64,000 nt of DNA from Natranaeroarchaeum aerophilus (GCF_023638055.1 NZ_JAKRVY010000009.1:1-64000); one strand, 5' to 3'; shown: positions 23,668-33,152, counted from the first letter of the stretch. Made by a program: numbers and translations. The notes: a model not told the origin generated them from the sequence alone.

Positions 23668-24543
23668 TCAGACGAACCGCCGAACGATCCCGAACAGCGC
23701 GTCACGGATGGGGTCGGGTGTAAGCCGACCTAGCGAACTCAGCTTGCCGAACTGTCCGACTGGATAGCGCGACCTGGGATCCGGGCTGTTCGCGGCTTCG
23801 AGGATCGTCTCTGCGACTTCTTTTGCCTCGACGGAGCCAAAGCCACCACCGCCGATGATTTTGGTATCCTCGATCATCGAATAGAACCAGTCGTACGCGC
23901 CCGATCGCTCCAGGGCGTCGGTCTTGGATCGCATCTCGTCGCCAAAGGAGGTGTTCACTGGTCCCGGTTCTACCAGCGCGACGTTGACGTCGAACGGCTC
24001 GACCTCCGAGCGGAGCGCATCGCTCATCGCTTCGAGCGCGAACTTCGAGCTGCAGTAGACGCCGCCGCCCGGATGGGAAACGCGTCCCGCGACGCTTGAG
24101 ATATTGACGATCGTCCCGCGCTCGCGGTCTCGCATGTGTGGTAGGACGGCTCTGGTGAGCCGGTGTGGTCCGTAGACGTTGACGTCGAACTGTTCGTGGA
24201 CGACTTCGGTTGGGACTTCCTCGGCTGGTCCCATCTGGGCGTAGCCGGCGTTGTTGACCAGTGCGTCGATCCGTCCGGTCTCGCTAATCACACGCTCGAC
24301 GACCTGTCGGACATGGTTTTCGTCGGTGACATCGAGTTCAGCCGTCTCACAGCCGGCCTCGCCGAGATCGGCGATGTCGTCGGTATCGCGTGCGGTCGCG
24401 TAGACCGTCCAACCGTCGTCGTCGAGAAATGCCTTCGCCGCCTCGCGTCCGATCCCCGACGAACAGCCGGTGATCAGCACCGTCTTCAGTTTCCCCTCAC
24501 GGGGCGGCGTCTCGCCCGTCTCGTCGTCTCGCGTATCGGCCAT
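23668..24543 (-). CDS. Short-chain dehydrogenase/reductase
   Basis: 291 aa from ATG 24543; a second ATG at 24549 is also possible, but a TATA box (GCTTAATTAC on the minus strand, 24564-24573) places the leaderless start at 24543. Classical SDR: TGCSSGIGREA (cofactor loop), ELDVTDE, NNAGYAQMG, catalytic Ser in VNISSVAGRVSHPGGG and YCSSKFALE (Tyr-x3-Lys). NADP use is suggested by the basic/Asp pattern ATARDTDD. The substrate is unknown. Confidence 0.9.
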   Translation of the reverse strand: MADTRDDETGETPPREGKLKTVLITGCSSGIGREAAKAFLDDDGWTVYATARDTDDIADLGEAGCETAELDVTDENHVRQVVERVISETGRIDALVNNAGYAQMGPAEEVPTEVVHEQFDVNVYGPHRLTRAVLPHMRDRERGTIVNISSVAGRVSHPGGGVYCSSKFALEAMSDALRSEVEPFDVNVALVEPGPVNTSFGDEMRSKTDALERSGAYDWFYSMIEDTKIIGGGGFGSVEAKEVAETILEAANSPDPRSRYPVGQFGKLSSLGRLTPDPIRDALFGIVRRFV

Positions 24544-24608
24544 ACCCATCAATTAGCCGCCAAGTAATTAAGCATAGGAGAAGTCCCGGTGGGATCCCCC
24601 TAGCGGCG

Positions 24609-25391
24609 TCAATCGTCGACGAGGGATTTTGCCTCGTCGGCGTACGCGTCGGCCCGCCGTGTCGGCTCGGGCAGTTTGTAGCCGTCGGCAAGTGCAAGCA
24701 CTAGATCGGCGGCCGTTGCCGCCCCGACTCGGTGGCCTGGGCTGACGTACAGCGGGTTGATGTGACGATTCGGCGAGTCGTACTGGCGCGTCTGGACGGC
24801 GTAGCCGATCCGTTCACCCGCCGTCGCGGTGACGTCCTCGTCGCTTTCGATCGGAACGCGCTCGCCCGCCGCGAGCCCCTCGACTGACCGGGTGGGCGTC
24901 CCACACAGCAGGCTCTTGGCGACGCCGACACTCGGCACGTCGAGCACGACTCCCATGTGGGTCGCGATCCCAGCTTCACGAAAGTGGATCCGGCCGCTCC
25001 CGTCGAAGACGAACAGGTCGGGTGTGCTCGTCAGCTCAGCGACGGCGTCGAGGATCGGGCCGCCCTCACGGAACGCCAGCAGGCCGGGGATGTAGGGGAT
25101 CGAGAGATCGGTGACGGCGTAGACGCGCTCGACGACCTCGCCTCCGCGTGAGACGACGATCGCGCTGATCACCCGGTCGTCGAGAAACGCCTGATCGATG
25201 CCAGCGACGAGCGGGGGGTCCTCGTCCGGCGTCGCAAGCGGGCCATCAATGATCGTTGCCGGATCGAACTCGAAGTCGTCCGCGAACCTCGCCTCGCTGG
25301 CAATATCGCGCTGCTGGGCTTCCATCGTCTCGCGTCCCCTGTCGGGATCGGGCACGAGATCGGGACGTGCCAGCTTTGGCGGGCCGTTCAT
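24609..25391 (-). CDS. nfi: Endonuclease V
   Basis: 260 aa. Motifs of the Nfi family: VAGIDQAF (catalytic Asp), PYIPGLLAFREGGPILDA, DLFVFDGSGRIHFREAGIATHMGV and VGVAKSLLCG. It nicks DNA (or RNA) one base 3' to deoxyinosine to start repair of deaminated purines. Typical length plus a charged N-terminal 35 residues. It lies 3 nt after the rhomboid gene on the same strand, so the two are probably co-transcribed. Confidence 0.93.
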   Translation of the reverse strand: MNGPPKLARPDLVPDPDRGRETMEAQQRDIASEARFADDFEFDPATIIDGPLATPDEDPPLVAGIDQAFLDDRVISAIVVSRGGEVVERVYAVTDLSIPYIPGLLAFREGGPILDAVAELTSTPDLFVFDGSGRIHFREAGIATHMGVVLDVPSVGVAKSLLCGTPTRSVEGLAAGERVPIESDEDVTATAGERIGYAVQTRQYDSPNRHINPLYVSPGHRVGAATAADLVLALADGYKLPEPTRRADAYADEAKSLVDD

Positions 25392-25394
25392 CGT

Positions 25395-26342
25395 TCAGAA
25401 TCGGCCGCGACCCGGACCCCCAGGGCCGCCCGGACCGCCCGGACCACCGGGGCCACGACCGCCGCCCAGCTGGACCTGATTCGGCGTCCGGATCTGGCCC
25501 TTGACGTAGTTCCCGTAGATCAGTCCGATACCGAGACCGATGAGGTGGGCGATATGAGCGACGCCTGCCCCAACCCCCGGGGCGCTGGCTGCAAACACCG
25601 AATAGCCCGCGAACAGCACGGTCAGCAGCCAGATCGGCATCGGGAGGATGAAGTAGACGTACACTTTGAGTCCCGGGTTCAGGATCGTCAGGACGCCCAT
25701 GATCGCCAGGGCTGCGCCGCTGGCTCCGAGTACAGGCACTGCATCGCCCATGAGAATACCGATGCCGATCTGTCCGAGCCCCGCAAGGATCCCACTCACG
25801 ATGAACAGTATGGCGAACTCCCGCGAGCCGATGTAGTCCTCGACCAGTCGGCCGAAGAAGTAGATCACGATACTGTTGACCGCAATGTGGAACAGTCCGC
25901 CGTGTGCGAAGATCGACGTGACCCACGTCCAGAGGTATAGCGGGTTCTGCGGATCGAGCGTGAAGAGGGCTCTGAACACTGTCGGATCGTAGAAGCTTGG
26001 GTTTCCGACAACCCCGGTGAACGTCTGAACGGCTAGCTGGGCGGCAAACGTGATCCACATCAACACGAGGAACACGAACGTCATGTTGCCACGGAAGTAA
26101 CCCAGCGGCCCGCCGGGTCCGGTGTCGATGCCGATCCGGTCGAGCAGGCTCCGCGAGCCGTCGGGGTCGTCGACGCTATCATCGAACCCGCTGTCGAAGA
26201 CGCCGCTCGGGTCGTTCCACTGGGCGAGTCCCGGACAGTCGTGGTTCTCCGGCAGGCGATGCTCCGGACAGAAGGTACCGCCGCACTGGCTACAGTTGTA
26301 CGGCATATTCTCTTCGCGCCCACACACGTCGCATTTCGCCAT
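25395..26342 (-). CDS. Rhomboid intramembrane protease with AN1-type zinc finger
   Basis: 315 aa. The N-terminal zinc finger (residues 4-37: CDVCGREE, CSQCGGTFCPEHRLPENHDC) is followed by six or seven transmembrane helices. Rhomboid features are Asn156 in HGGLFHIAVN, catalytic Ser208 in GASGA and His266 in AHIAHLIGL. The C-terminus is a GGP repeat (about 293-312). It cleaves membrane proteins within their helices. The zinc-finger fusion may recruit ubiquitin-like (SAMP) or other cytosolic partners; that is inference. First gene of a pair with endonuclease V. Confidence 0.93.
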   Translation of the reverse strand: MAKCDVCGREENMPYNCSQCGGTFCPEHRLPENHDCPGLAQWNDPSGVFDSGFDDSVDDPDGSRSLLDRIGIDTGPGGPLGYFRGNMTFVFLVLMWITFAAQLAVQTFTGVVGNPSFYDPTVFRALFTLDPQNPLYLWTWVTSIFAHGGLFHIAVNSIVIYFFGRLVEDYIGSREFAILFIVSGILAGLGQIGIGILMGDAVPVLGASGAALAIMGVLTILNPGLKVYVYFILPMPIWLLTVLFAGYSVFAASAPGVGAGVAHIAHLIGLGIGLIYGNYVKGQIRTPNQVQLGGGRGPGGPGGPGGPGGPGRGRF

Positions 26343-26428
26343 TTGCTACTCCTTCGGGCGGCCGTCAAAAGGGGTTTGCGGTCCGATTTCGCCGTGGCTT
26401 TTTGCCCGTCGACACCCCACTGGAGAGT

Positions 26429-26884
26429 ATGCAGGAGTACCAGCGCAAACAGCTCCTCGAACGCGTCGACCGCGAGGGCGCGACGGTCGGCACGGAGATC
26501 CCCGAACGGATCGCCGTCCAGGGTGAGGAGATCGAGCTGCAGGAGTTCGTCTTCGAGATCAAGCGACGCGAGACCTATCCGGCGAGCGAACGCGAACGGG
26601 TCGACCGGGCGAAAAAGAACCTGCGTCGCGAACGGCTCCAGCGCCGCCAGCGCATCGAGGACGGCGAGATCAGCTTCGAGGAGGGTGAGCGACTCGCCCG
26701 ATCGATCGTCGGTATCGATCGTGCGCTCAACGCTCTGGAGAACCTCCAGCCCACTGACCTCGAACGAGAGACGATGGCACAGGAGACCGCCGACAAGAAA
26801 CGCTGGATGTCCTTCCTCAGACAGGCGCTTGGCCACGAGGACACGAGCTCGAGACGTCTCGGCGGGACGGGGAGGGGCCGATGA
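26429..26884 (+). CDS. DUF5788-like alpha-helical protein, 151 aa
   Basis: ATG 26429 (MQEYQRKQLLERVDREGATVG). Strongly charged and helical, with DRAKKNLRRERLQRRQRIEDGEISFEEGERLARSIVGIDRALNALE resembling a coiled coil. I associate it tentatively with DUF5788 of haloarchaea. The stop overlaps the polX start (ATGA, 26881-26884), so the two are translationally coupled and a role in DNA repair is a fair guess. Confidence 0.72.
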   Translation: MQEYQRKQLLERVDREGATVGTEIPERIAVQGEEIELQEFVFEIKRRETYPASERERVDRAKKNLRRERLQRRQRIEDGEISFEEGERLARSIVGIDRALNALENLQPTDLERETMAQETADKKRWMSFLRQALGHEDTSSRRLGGTGRGR

Positions 26885-28632
26885 CGACCGACGACGAGAT
26901 CGTCGCCGAGCTCGAAGCGATGGCCGATCTGCTCGAAGCGAAAGACGTCGAATACAAGCCCCGCGCCTACCGGCGCGCCGCCGAGAACATTCAGGAACAT
27001 CCGGGGTCGGTCGCCTCGCTCGCTGCGGAGGGCACCGACGCGCTCGACGAGATCGACGGGGTCGGCGACGCCATCGCCGCCAAGATCGTCGAATACGTCG
27101 AGACGGGCACGATCGAGGAGCTAGAGGAGCTTCGCGGTGAGCTTCCGGTCGAGATGGACGCCCTCACGCGCGTCGAGGGGGTCGGCCCGAAGACCGTCGG
27201 GACGCTCTATCGCGAACTCGGCGTCCGGACGCTCGCGGATCTGGACCGGGCCGCCCGCGAGGAGAATATCCGCGAGATCCACGGCTTCGGACCCAAAACC
27301 GAACAGAACATTCTGGAGAACATCGAGTTCGCCCGGAGCGCTCGCGAGCGCGAGTTGCTGGGTGACGGTCGCCCACTCGCGGACGCGCTCGTAACGTATC
27401 TTGCCGACAGCGACCCGGTCGAGCGCGTGGAGGTGGCTGGATCGATCCGCCGCTGGCGCGCGACGATCGGCGATGTCGATGTGCTGGTCGGGGCCGAGGA
27501 TCACGCCGCCGTCCTCGAGGCCTTCACCGACTGGGAGCGCGTCGAATCGGTGATCGAGTCCGGCGAGAACAAGGCAAGCGTCCGGGCGGGTGGCGGCGTC
27601 CGGGTCGATATCCGGGTCGTCGTCGACGCGGAGTTCGGGAGCGCGTTGCAGTACTTTACGGGAAGCAAAGAGCACAACGTCGACCTGCGTAACTACGCGC
27701 TCGATCGGGACATCAAACTCAACGAGTACGGGGCCTTTGATATCAGCGACGTGGCGGCTCCCGAGAGCGACCAGCGCGTCGGCGAGCGGATCGGTGGGCA
27801 TACCGAAGCGAGCATGTACGACGCCCTCGATCTGCCGACGATCCCGCCGGAGCTTCGCGAGGGGCGCGGCGAGATCGAGGCCGCGGCCGCGGGCGAGCTT
27901 CCCGACCTCGTCACCGAGGCCGACGTTCGGGGGGACATCCACGCGCACACGGACTGGTCGGACGGCGGCTTCACGATCGAGGAGATGGTCGAACAGGCCG
28001 CCGCGTTCGGCCACGAGTATCTCGCAGTGACCGACCACGCGAGCGGCCCCGGTATCTTCGGGAATACGGGTCTGGACGACGACGAACTGATCGAACAGAT
28101 CGAGGCCGTCGAGGACGTTGCCGCCGATGCCGGGATCGACGTGCTGACCGGCGTCGAGGCGAATATCGACGCCGATGGTGGGCTCTCGGTCGGCGACGAC
28201 GCGCTCGACGCGCTCGACGTGATCGTCGCCTCGCCACACAGCGCGCTCGACGCCGACATGGAGTCGGCAACTGACCGGCTCACGACGGCGATGACGCACC
28301 CGGCGGTCGATGTGCTGGGGCATCCACATGGTCGCCTGCTGAACCAGCGGTCCGGGCTCGAACTGGACATCACCGAGCTCGCCGCCGTGGCAGCCGAGCA
28401 GGACGTCGCCCTCGAAGTCAATAGCAACCCTGCGCGGCTGGACCTGTGGGGGCGTCCGGTCCAGGTCGCCGTCGACGCCGGTGCGCCGATCGCCGTCAAC
28501 ACGGACGCCCACAGCCCCGGCGAGTTCGCCAATGTCCGCTACGGCGTCCACACCGCACGTCGCGGCTGGGCCGAGCCGGGCGACGTCATCAACACGTGGC
28601 CGATCGACGATCTGCGGGAGTTCCTGCACTGA
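26881..28632 (+). CDS. polX: Family X DNA polymerase with PHP domain
   Basis: 583 aa. N-terminal helix-hairpin-helix repeats (IDGVGDAIAAKI, VEGVGPKTVGTL, IHGFGPKTEQNI), then a Pol beta nucleotidyltransferase core with AGSIRRWRATIGDVDVLV (two catalytic Asp) and VRVDIRVV (third Asp). From about residue 345 a complete PHP domain: GDIHAHTDWSDGG, LAVTDHASG, GVEANID, ASPHS, HPHGR, VNSNP and NTDAHS. It fills gaps and edits 3' ends in base-excision repair. Coupled to the preceding gene by ATGA overlap; the following gene starts 1 nt after its stop. Confidence 0.96.
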   Translation: MTTDDEIVAELEAMADLLEAKDVEYKPRAYRRAAENIQEHPGSVASLAAEGTDALDEIDGVGDAIAAKIVEYVETGTIEELEELRGELPVEMDALTRVEGVGPKTVGTLYRELGVRTLADLDRAAREENIREIHGFGPKTEQNILENIEFARSARERELLGDGRPLADALVTYLADSDPVERVEVAGSIRRWRATIGDVDVLVGAEDHAAVLEAFTDWERVESVIESGENKASVRAGGGVRVDIRVVVDAEFGSALQYFTGSKEHNVDLRNYALDRDIKLNEYGAFDISDVAAPESDQRVGERIGGHTEASMYDALDLPTIPPELREGRGEIEAAAAGELPDLVTEADVRGDIHAHTDWSDGGFTIEEMVEQAAAFGHEYLAVTDHASGPGIFGNTGLDDDELIEQIEAVEDVAADAGIDVLTGVEANIDADGGLSVGDDALDALDVIVASPHSALDADMESATDRLTTAMTHPAVDVLGHPHGRLLNQRSGLELDITELAAVAAEQDVALEVNSNPARLDLWGRPVQVAVDAGAPIAVNTDAHSPGEFANVRYGVHTARRGWAEPGDVINTWPIDDLREFLH

Positions 28633-28633
28633 G

Positions 28634-29101
28634 ATGGCGCGCCTGCTCGTCGACGCGATGTGTGGCCGACTGCCGCCGTATCTTCGGCTCTGCGGGCACG
28701 ATACGGTCTACGCCCCGGATCGCGGGATCGAGGACGATGACGCCGTGCTCGCGGTCGCGGACGCCGAAGACAGGACGATTCTGACACGGGACCGGGAGCT
28801 GTCGGACCGGGCCGAGCGAGCCGTACTGCTGCGGAGCCGTGGAACCGACGCCCAGCTCGCCGAACTCGCGGCTGCCGGGATCGAGCTGAGCCCGACCGAG
28901 ACGCCCCAGCAGTGCGGTCGGTGTAACGGGCCTGTCGAAGCGGTTTCCGGAGCCGAGCCGGGGCTTCCCCAGTACGTGCCGGACGAACTGCCACGCGACG
29001 AAGAAGGGGCAACGCTGTGGCGCTGTCGCTCCTGCGGACAGTACTTCTGGAAAGGGGGTCACTGGGAGCGGATGACCGAAACGCTCGACGGTGTCCGGTG
29101 A
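28634..29101 (+). CDS. Mut7-C type RNase (PIN-like) with zinc ribbon
   Basis: 155 aa. The N-terminal half (LLVDAMCGRLPPYLRLCGHDTVYAPD, DDDAVLAVADAEDRTILTRDREL) matches the Mut7-C/DUF82 PIN-like nuclease with conserved Asp residues. The C-terminal half has a zinc ribbon, CGRCNG and CRSCGQYFWKGGHW. It probably cleaves RNA. Third gene of the polX operon. It is convergent with the 325-aa membrane protein gene at the next base. Confidence 0.88.
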   Translation: MARLLVDAMCGRLPPYLRLCGHDTVYAPDRGIEDDDAVLAVADAEDRTILTRDRELSDRAERAVLLRSRGTDAQLAELAAAGIELSPTETPQQCGRCNGPVEAVSGAEPGLPQYVPDELPRDEEGATLWRCRSCGQYFWKGGHWERMTETLDGVR

Positions 29102-30079
29102 TCAGCGGTTCGGCTCCCACTCTTCGCAGGCGTCCATATCCTCCATAACCTCGCCGTCGTAGCCACAGTACGGCTGCATTCCGGCCGAGGAGTTGACATA
29201 GCGGAAATGCTCGCAGTTGCCGCAGTATCGATCGCCGACGTCCTTTGCGGTCGAGGACGAGCCCGGCGAGTCCTCCAGTGGTGAACTGATATCGCTCGTG
29301 CTCGCCCCGCCGTCACTGGCCGTGCCCGAGGGGCCAAGTCCGCCTGCGCTTCCGCCGCTCGACCGGGTCGCTCCGCCGGTCGATGTGCCGTAGGTACCCG
29401 GTTCCCGGTTCGACTGGGTCGACCTCTGGGAGGCACCGGCGTCGCTCTGCGCGGCGCTTCCTGACGTTCCGGGCCGATTCGTCTGCGTTTCAACCTCGCC
29501 ATCCGGCGTCCCGCCGAGCATCCCGATCCCGCCGAGACTGCCCGACTGGACCTCCGAGCGGTCGACCTCGACGACGCGGGTTTCCCCGGACTCGGTGCGG
29601 ACCTCAAGCGAGACTGTGCCGCCCGGATCATTGCGCTCTTTGAAGTTCGCGATGCCGACGAACAGGCAGCCAAGCGTGATCATGACCCCGAGGAAGTAGA
29701 CGCCGAGGACGTACGGCGTCAGGTTCTGGTTGTAGCCCGCCCAGTCGCTGGGATAGGCGTGCCAGAACAATGCAACGCCGAGGACGGCGATACTCGCGCC
29801 GATTACCGAGGCGGCGCGGAGGCGTTCGCTAGCAGGAAGGATCGTGGAGACGCCCAGCAGCGTCGCTGGAACGCCGAGTCCGGCCAGGATACCGCCGATC
29901 AGGTTCGGTGTGAACTCGCCGTCGATCCCGACGAGGCCGGGCAGCCCGGTCGTCGCGACGAGCATCGCGAGGATGGTCAGCACCGCTCCCGCGACGAACA
30001 GTCCGCTGCCGACGTAGAGCCGCCGGACGTCTTTGACCTCCCCGACGTGGCCCTCGTAAACGTCCGCGAGGCTAGTCAT
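29102..30079 (-). CDS. Multi-helix membrane protein with Ser/Gly linker and Cys motif, 325 aa
   Basis: ATG 30079 (MTSLADVYEGHVGEVKDVRRLYVGSG). Four transmembrane helices within about residues 20-160, a short beta-type soluble stretch (GTVSLEVRTESGETRVVEVDRSE), then a 110-residue Ser/Gly/Thr-rich linker and a terminal CGNCEHFRYVNSSAGMQPYCGYDGE with a likely zinc site. Similar haloarchaeal proteins are labelled as permease-like or DUF7139; this is from memory and not certain. Function unknown. Divergent from the small gene at 30263. Confidence 0.75.
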   Translation of the reverse strand: MTSLADVYEGHVGEVKDVRRLYVGSGLFVAGAVLTILAMLVATTGLPGLVGIDGEFTPNLIGGILAGLGVPATLLGVSTILPASERLRAASVIGASIAVLGVALFWHAYPSDWAGYNQNLTPYVLGVYFLGVMITLGCLFVGIANFKERNDPGGTVSLEVRTESGETRVVEVDRSEVQSGSLGGIGMLGGTPDGEVETQTNRPGTSGSAAQSDAGASQRSTQSNREPGTYGTSTGGATRSSGGSAGGLGPSGTASDGGASTSDISSPLEDSPGSSSTAKDVGDRYCGNCEHFRYVNSSAGMQPYCGYDGEVMEDMDACEEWEPNR

Positions 30080-30262
30080 ACTTGCCGTGTTGTACCCCCT
30101 CATACATAACAGTATGTCAGACATCGCCGCTCAGGGATCGCCGCGCCGTCAAGTATTGCCGTTCTCCGCCCAGCGTGAAACAAAGTTGGCTACACCGGCG
30201 GGTAGAGTCGGGCGACGCCGTGAAGCGAAACACATAATCGCCGGGGCCCTGAACGTCGATAT

Positions 30263-30547
30263 ATGTCAGACGACGACGCGGAAGCAGAGGAGCCTGCCGT
30301 CGAGTTAGGCGACGGAACGCCCGTGGAAGGCGCACCGCTCGCGCGTCCGGCGTCCCGGCTCACGTGGCCGGTCGAGCGAAGCGAGGTCGTTCGTCGCGAG
30401 GGTGAGACGACGATCCGGACGCCCGACGGTCCGCAAACGCTCGAATCGCTGCTGGACGACGTCGAGACGACGTACTTCCAGAGCCGTCAGGAGTTCGTCG
30501 ACGACGTCGAAGCCGTCATCGGTGACGGTCCAGTCGCGACCAGCTGA
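30263..30547 (+). CDS. DUF5789-like small protein, 94 aa
   Basis: Acidic N-terminus, then PVEGAPLARPASRLTWPVERSEVVRREGETTIRTPDGPQTL and a helical VETTYFQSRQEFVDDVEAVIG. The pattern matches the haloarchaeal DUF5789 family (tentative). No catalytic residues are evident. The gene is 6 nt before the CPBP-family protease gene and forms a pair with it. The ATG follows a TATA-like CACATAATCG at 30230-30239. Confidence 0.72.
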   Translation: MSDDDAEAEEPAVELGDGTPVEGAPLARPASRLTWPVERSEVVRREGETTIRTPDGPQTLESLLDDVETTYFQSRQEFVDDVEAVIGDGPVATS

Positions 30548-30553
30548 TACGGT

Positions 30554-31237
30554 GTGACCGAACTCGCGAGCACTGCGCGCCGGAGGCTTTCGTCGCTTAC
30601 CTGGATACAGCGCTCACTCATTGTAGCCGCGGGACTGTTGGTCCTCTACCAGTACTGGTCGACGAGCGGACTGACCGAGCGCGTCGTCCGCGACATGCTC
30701 GTGTTCGTGGTCGGCCCGCTCGCGCTCGGTCTCGCTCACGGTCGCCGGATCGGCTGGCAGGTCGACCGGGTTGCGGTCCGAAACACCATCCTCCTGTCGG
30801 CCTTTGTCCTGCCCTTCTATATCGTCGGCTCGACGCTTCCGAGCATCCGATCGTTCTACCCGATGTGGTCGACGACGCTGGCGCTGGGCGAGTTCGTCCC
30901 CCACGCCATCCAGCTGTTCTTGCTCGCGCTGGCGACCGAGACGTACTTTCGGGGGCTACTCTGTGTCGGCGTCCGTGATCTGGGTCTCAAATGCGTGCTC
31001 ATCAGCCCCGTGGTCTATGCTCTGTTGCACGTCGGGAAGCCCCCGATCGAGTTTCTGCTGTCGGGGCCGACCGACGTCCTATTTGGAACCGTGGATTACT
31101 ACAGCAACTCGATCCTGCCCTCGGTCGTTGCCCATGGCGCTGGCCTCGTGCTGCTCGACTGGTTGGTGCTGCGCGATCCGGTTATTTCTCCGGAACTCAC
31201 CCTCCGGGCACTCCGGTGCCTACCGGTACCACTCTAG
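30554..31237 (+). CDS. CPBP-family intramembrane metalloprotease-like protein
   Basis: 227 aa from a GTG start 6 nt after the DUF5789-like gene. Six to seven helices. The family motif 1 normally EExxxR appears as ETYFRGLL, motif 2 as ALLHVGKPP and motif 3 as VVAHGAGLVLLDW, so zinc-ligand His residues and Arg remain but the second Glu is Thr. CPBP proteins process or bind prenylated and other membrane proteins. Activity is likely but not assured. Confidence 0.8.
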   Translation: MTELASTARRRLSSLTWIQRSLIVAAGLLVLYQYWSTSGLTERVVRDMLVFVVGPLALGLAHGRRIGWQVDRVAVRNTILLSAFVLPFYIVGSTLPSIRSFYPMWSTTLALGEFVPHAIQLFLLALATETYFRGLLCVGVRDLGLKCVLISPVVYALLHVGKPPIEFLLSGPTDVLFGTVDYYSNSILPSVVAHGAGLVLLDWLVLRDPVISPELTLRALRCLPVPL

Positions 31238-31275
31238 CGCCGCAGGTTTTTGCCCATCGGGGCCGAACCGCGTGT

Positions 31276-31728
31276 ATGTCGCTGCCATACGATCCGGCCG
31301 AGCTGACCGACGAAGATATCGGCGAGAAACGCGCCACGCTGGAGATGGGCCACGAGGAAGCGATCGAACACGTCCGTGAGGTCTGTGCCGAGGTCGGCTT
31401 CGGCATCCCCGTCGAGTTCTCTCCCTCCGAGTTGCTCAACGAGAAAGTCGATGCCGACCGGGATCCCTACTACGTGCTGGGCGCGTGCAACCCGAAGATC
31501 GCGAACCGTGCCCTCGACGTCACGAAGTCTATCGGCGGCCTCTTTCCCTGCAACATGATCGTCTGGGAGGAAGCGCCGGGCAGGCAGGTCGTCTACCACG
31601 TCTCGATCATGAAACTCGCACACATGTCGGGGATGGTTCCACCGGACAGCGAGGAGTGGGACGCGATCCTCGACGAGACCGGCGAGATGACCGAGGAAGC
31701 CTTCGAGAAGATCGAAGCGCAGGCCTGA
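31276..31728 (+). CDS. DUF302-domain protein
   Basis: 150 aa from ATG 31276 (MSLPYDPAELTDEDIGEKRATLEMG). The DUF302 core is seen in AIEHVREVCAEVGFGIPVEFSP, YVLGACNPKIANRALDVTKSIGGLFPCNMIVWEE and VSIMKLAHM. These small alpha/beta proteins may bind metals or small molecules; their role is unknown. Convergent with nreA with a 6-nt gap. Confidence 0.88.
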   Translation: MSLPYDPAELTDEDIGEKRATLEMGHEEAIEHVREVCAEVGFGIPVEFSPSELLNEKVDADRDPYYVLGACNPKIANRALDVTKSIGGLFPCNMIVWEEAPGRQVVYHVSIMKLAHMSGMVPPDSEEWDAILDETGEMTEEAFEKIEAQA

Positions 31729-31734
31729 GCGGTT

Positions 31735-33075
31735 TCAGAAATCGCTCAACTGCGACTGGATCCCCGCGACCATATCGGACTTTCGCCGGAGCTCGCCAAT
31801 CGAGATCGGGAGCTGTGATTCCAGCCCCGTGATCGCGTCCCGGAACGTCTCCGCGGTGGCGTGTTTCCCGGCGAGCGTCGGCGGGATCTCGGCACCGGGA
31901 ACGTCCCGACCGCCGTCGGGGTCGAACGCGTTCCTGACACTCTCGCGGATCTGCCAGACGCCGACGGGAGCCCAGTACTCGTCGGTGACCTCACGCAGGA
32001 CGAGACACTTGGCCTGACGACCCTCCTCCGCGAGATGTTCGAGGACGCCCAGACGGCTGGCGTAATACGCGCCCGCGGTCTCCTCGACGTAGCCCGTGCG
32101 GCCCTCGTAGCCCTCCGAGGCGCTGGCGAGCCAGTAGCCCGAGTCGACGGTCGGGTTCCAGACGCTGCCCGGCGCTTTCATCTCGACGAGCTCGAACTCC
32201 CACTGGCCCGGCGTGAGCACGATCCAGAAGCGGTTCCCCATGAACTCGTTGTACCAGACCTGCGTCTCGTCGATGCTCGTTGCGTTTCGCAGGGTCCCAC
32301 GCAGGTACTCGCCGATGGTGTCGTCGACTGCGGTGATCGACCAGCGGGTCGGAACGAGCCGTCGGTTCTCGCCCTGCCCGAGCGCGCCCGCCGAGAGGAT
32401 CTCGCGGATGTCGTAGACGTCGAAGCCGCGCCGGTAGAGATACGTCATCGCGCCCTCGGCCTGCCAGTCGTCGTCTTCGAGGGTCTTTTTGACGGGCCGG
32501 GGAACGTAGGGGTTCTCGGTGAGGTCGACCGACTCGGCGGCGACGTTCGGGCCGGTCGGCGCGGCGATATCGTCGACGTCGACGCCGAGGTCCGGGCGGC
32601 CGTCCAGTCCGATCTCGACGTCGACCGGGGTCCCGGCGATCGCGACCTCACGCTGTGCGCCGAGCATCCCGTCCCACGCGTCGGCCACTGCTGGCGTCGT
32701 TTGCCCGGCACGGCGTCCCGGCGCGTCCACGTCGACGCGCTGCTGGGAGTTCATCAGTCCCGTGCGGCGCTGAAAGACGTCGTCGATGGAGTAGCCCTGC
32801 CGGTACCAGCTATCGTCGGTTACATAGTCGCCAGCCCGATCCTCATCGCCGACCGGGGAGAGGATACCGGTCGAGACTGCGGGGTAGTTCGAAGTGCCGA
32901 CAAACACCGACGGCGACGTCGATCCGACCATCGTGTCGTCCTGAATCGCGTCCTCGAACCGGTCGGCAACGCGGTCGATATACTCCGTGATCTCGTAGGA
33001 CTTCTCCTCGGCGAGGCGGCGACGCTCTGCCGCTTCGTCCCGCTCTAACCCGTCGACGAACTCGTCGAGGCGCAT
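31735..33075 (-). CDS. nreA: NreA DNA repair protein with C-terminal PIP motif
   Basis: 446 aa from ATG 33075 (MRLDEFVDGLERDEAAERRR). The frame is open to 33186, but that part would run through the operator repeats, so the shorter start is chosen. Nre-family blocks include MVGSTSPSVFVGTSNYPAVSTGILSP in the N-terminal half and FWIVLTPGQWEFELVEMKAPGSVWNP in the C-terminal half. The last residues, IQSQLSDF, are a PCNA-interacting (PIP) motif, a known trait of archaeal Nre proteins that act in interstrand crosslink repair. A palindromic operator at 33153-33181 lies upstream. Confidence 0.9.
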   Translation of the reverse strand: MRLDEFVDGLERDEAAERRRLAEEKSYEITEYIDRVADRFEDAIQDDTMVGSTSPSVFVGTSNYPAVSTGILSPVGDEDRAGDYVTDDSWYRQGYSIDDVFQRRTGLMNSQQRVDVDAPGRRAGQTTPAVADAWDGMLGAQREVAIAGTPVDVEIGLDGRPDLGVDVDDIAAPTGPNVAAESVDLTENPYVPRPVKKTLEDDDWQAEGAMTYLYRRGFDVYDIREILSAGALGQGENRRLVPTRWSITAVDDTIGEYLRGTLRNATSIDETQVWYNEFMGNRFWIVLTPGQWEFELVEMKAPGSVWNPTVDSGYWLASASEGYEGRTGYVEETAGAYYASRLGVLEHLAEEGRQAKCLVLREVTDEYWAPVGVWQIRESVRNAFDPDGGRDVPGAEIPPTLAGKHATAETFRDAITGLESQLPISIGELRRKSDMVAGIQSQLSDF

Positions 33076-33152
33076 TCGATCGTAGTTGGTCGTTCCGGGT
33101 GAAGAATCTTCGTTTCGTGGAGCCGATTTCTCGGCGTCGTGGATCCTCCGTG

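Noticed and set aside
27121-28629. 502-codon minus-strand open frame across polX
   Set aside because: Antisense to unmistakable PolX/PHP motifs; the translation shows no domain pattern.
31861-33048. 395-codon plus-strand open frame across nreA
   Set aside because: Antisense to a conserved Nre family protein ending in a PIP motif; the translation is low-complexity Arg/Val/Asp.
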